DNA from: Ahrensia sp.
Lineage (GTDB): Bacteria; Pseudomonadota; Alphaproteobacteria; Rhizobiales; Rhizobiaceae
Length of the DNA: 64,000 nt
Assembly (NCBI GenBank): GCA_002698425.1
Contig: NZXU01000101.1
Span: 191,389-255,388, forward strand
Direction: 5' to 3'
This document shows positions 63,581 to 64,000 of the stretch, piece after piece. The notes below the pieces were generated by a model. That model was not told the DNA's origin, searched no databases, and worked only from the letters and a program-made list of their open reading frames with translations. Position 1 is the stretch's first letter. Every line of letters begins with the position of its first letter. A program made the position numbers and the translations under genes.

Positions 63581-64000
63581 CTATTCTTCGGCGCCGATCA
63601 GGTCGCGACGGCGAGCCTGCAGCGTGGAATACTTGATCCCGCGCTGTGCGGCGATGTCCTTCGGATGCATCTGGCTCTTCAGGGCATCGAAGGTGGCGCG
63701 CACCATGTTGTACGGGTTCGACGTGCCGAGCGACTTGGCGACGACGTCCTGGACGCCCAGCGTCTCGAAGACGGCGCGCATCGGGCCGCCCGCGATGATA
63801 CCGGTACCAGGAGCAGCCGCACGCAGCAGCACCTTGCCGGCGCCGTGACGGCCTTCGACGTCATGATGCAGGGTGCGGCCCGAACGCAGCGGCACGAAGA
63901 TCATGTCGCGCTTGGCGCTCTCGGTCGCCTTGCGGATGGCTTCCGGCACTTCGCGCGCCTTGCCATGACCGAAGCCGACGCGACCCTTCTGGTCGCCGAC
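63581..64000 (-). CDS. rpsE: 30S ribosomal protein S5 (partial, 5' end outside window)
   Basis: The C-terminal 139 residues of S5. The frame is open to the right edge, beginning [21 protein letters not shown], then [35 protein letters not shown] and [26 protein letters not shown]. The N-terminal double-stranded RNA-binding part lies beyond base 64000. It is the first visible gene of the spc-alpha block here. Confidence 0.97.
   Translation of the reverse strand, partial: VGDQKGRVGFGHGKAREVPEAIRKATESAKRDMIFVPLRSGRTLHHDVEGRHGAGKVLLRAAAPGTGIIAGGPMRAVFETLGVQDVVAKSLGTSNPYNMVRATFDALKSQMHPKDIAAQRGIKYSTLQARRRDLIGAEE

Overview
The window is a GC-rich, gene-dense chromosomal segment from an alphaproteobacterium, most likely of the Hyphomicrobiales (Rhizobiales) type. 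The evidence is the run dusB-ntrB-ntrC-ntrY-ntrX-trkA-trkH-dat-hfq-hflX, a pyruvate dehydrogenase E1 beta subunit carrying its own lipoyl domain, fused IspDF, an alphaproteobacterial LexA box (GTTC-N7-GTTC) between ssb and uvrA, and GyrA with Ala at position 91. Nothing indicates a plasmid or prophage; the content is almost entirely housekeeping.

Layout. 1-5.1 kb: ccdA, tRNA-Lys(TTT) with a good sigma-70 promoter, a hexapeptide acetyltransferase, mazG, a PhnA-like protein, hflX and hfq. 5.2-16.5 kb: a minus-strand block with D-amino-acid transaminase, TrkH/TrkA potassium uptake, and both nitrogen two-component systems (NtrY/NtrX and NtrB/NtrC) behind dusB. 16.6-18.4 kb: ispDF and pncC/cinA on the plus strand. 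18.4-27 kb: a minus-strand 2-oxo-acid/lipoate block (pdhA, a small membrane protein, pdhB, pdhC, an SGNH hydrolase, a YdcH-like protein, lpdA, a GlsB-like protein, lipA, ratA/COQ10). 27-36.6 kb: ftsB, eno, kdsA, a VOC protein, tgt, queA, two cyclophilins and coaD, plus small secreted or membrane proteins. 36.6-44.4 kb: gyrA, marC, ssb and uvrA. 44.4-57.3 kb: hsp20, a DUF72 protein, nnrDE, glnB-glnA, a MITE-like element, an FKBP, a beta-CASP RNase, a GFA protein, rluC, crcB, a flavodoxin-like protein, rarA and a DegP/Q-type protease. 57.6-64 kb: a free-standing S74 chaperone-domain protein, then the 3' part of the spc-alpha ribosomal block (rplQ, rpoA, rpsK, rpsM, adk, secY, rplO, rpmD, partial rpsE), all on the minus strand.

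Links between genes. The nitrogen circuit is represented by NtrB/NtrC, PII (GlnB) and glutamine synthetase, with a sigma-54-type promoter directly upstream of glnB that NtrC could activate. The PDH complex subunits sit with lipoyl synthase and a shared-type E3. ssb and uvrA diverge across a single LexA site that overlaps the predicted ssb -10. tgt and queA form a queuosine pair.

I found no clear novel defence, toxin or secretion system. The least explained items are a 286-bp MITE-like element after glnA, the stand-alone S74 domain protein, a two-TM protein embedded between pdhA and pdhB, two tiny membrane peptides with very strong ribosome-binding sites, a Tgt lacking most of its zinc ligands, and several structured 5' leaders.
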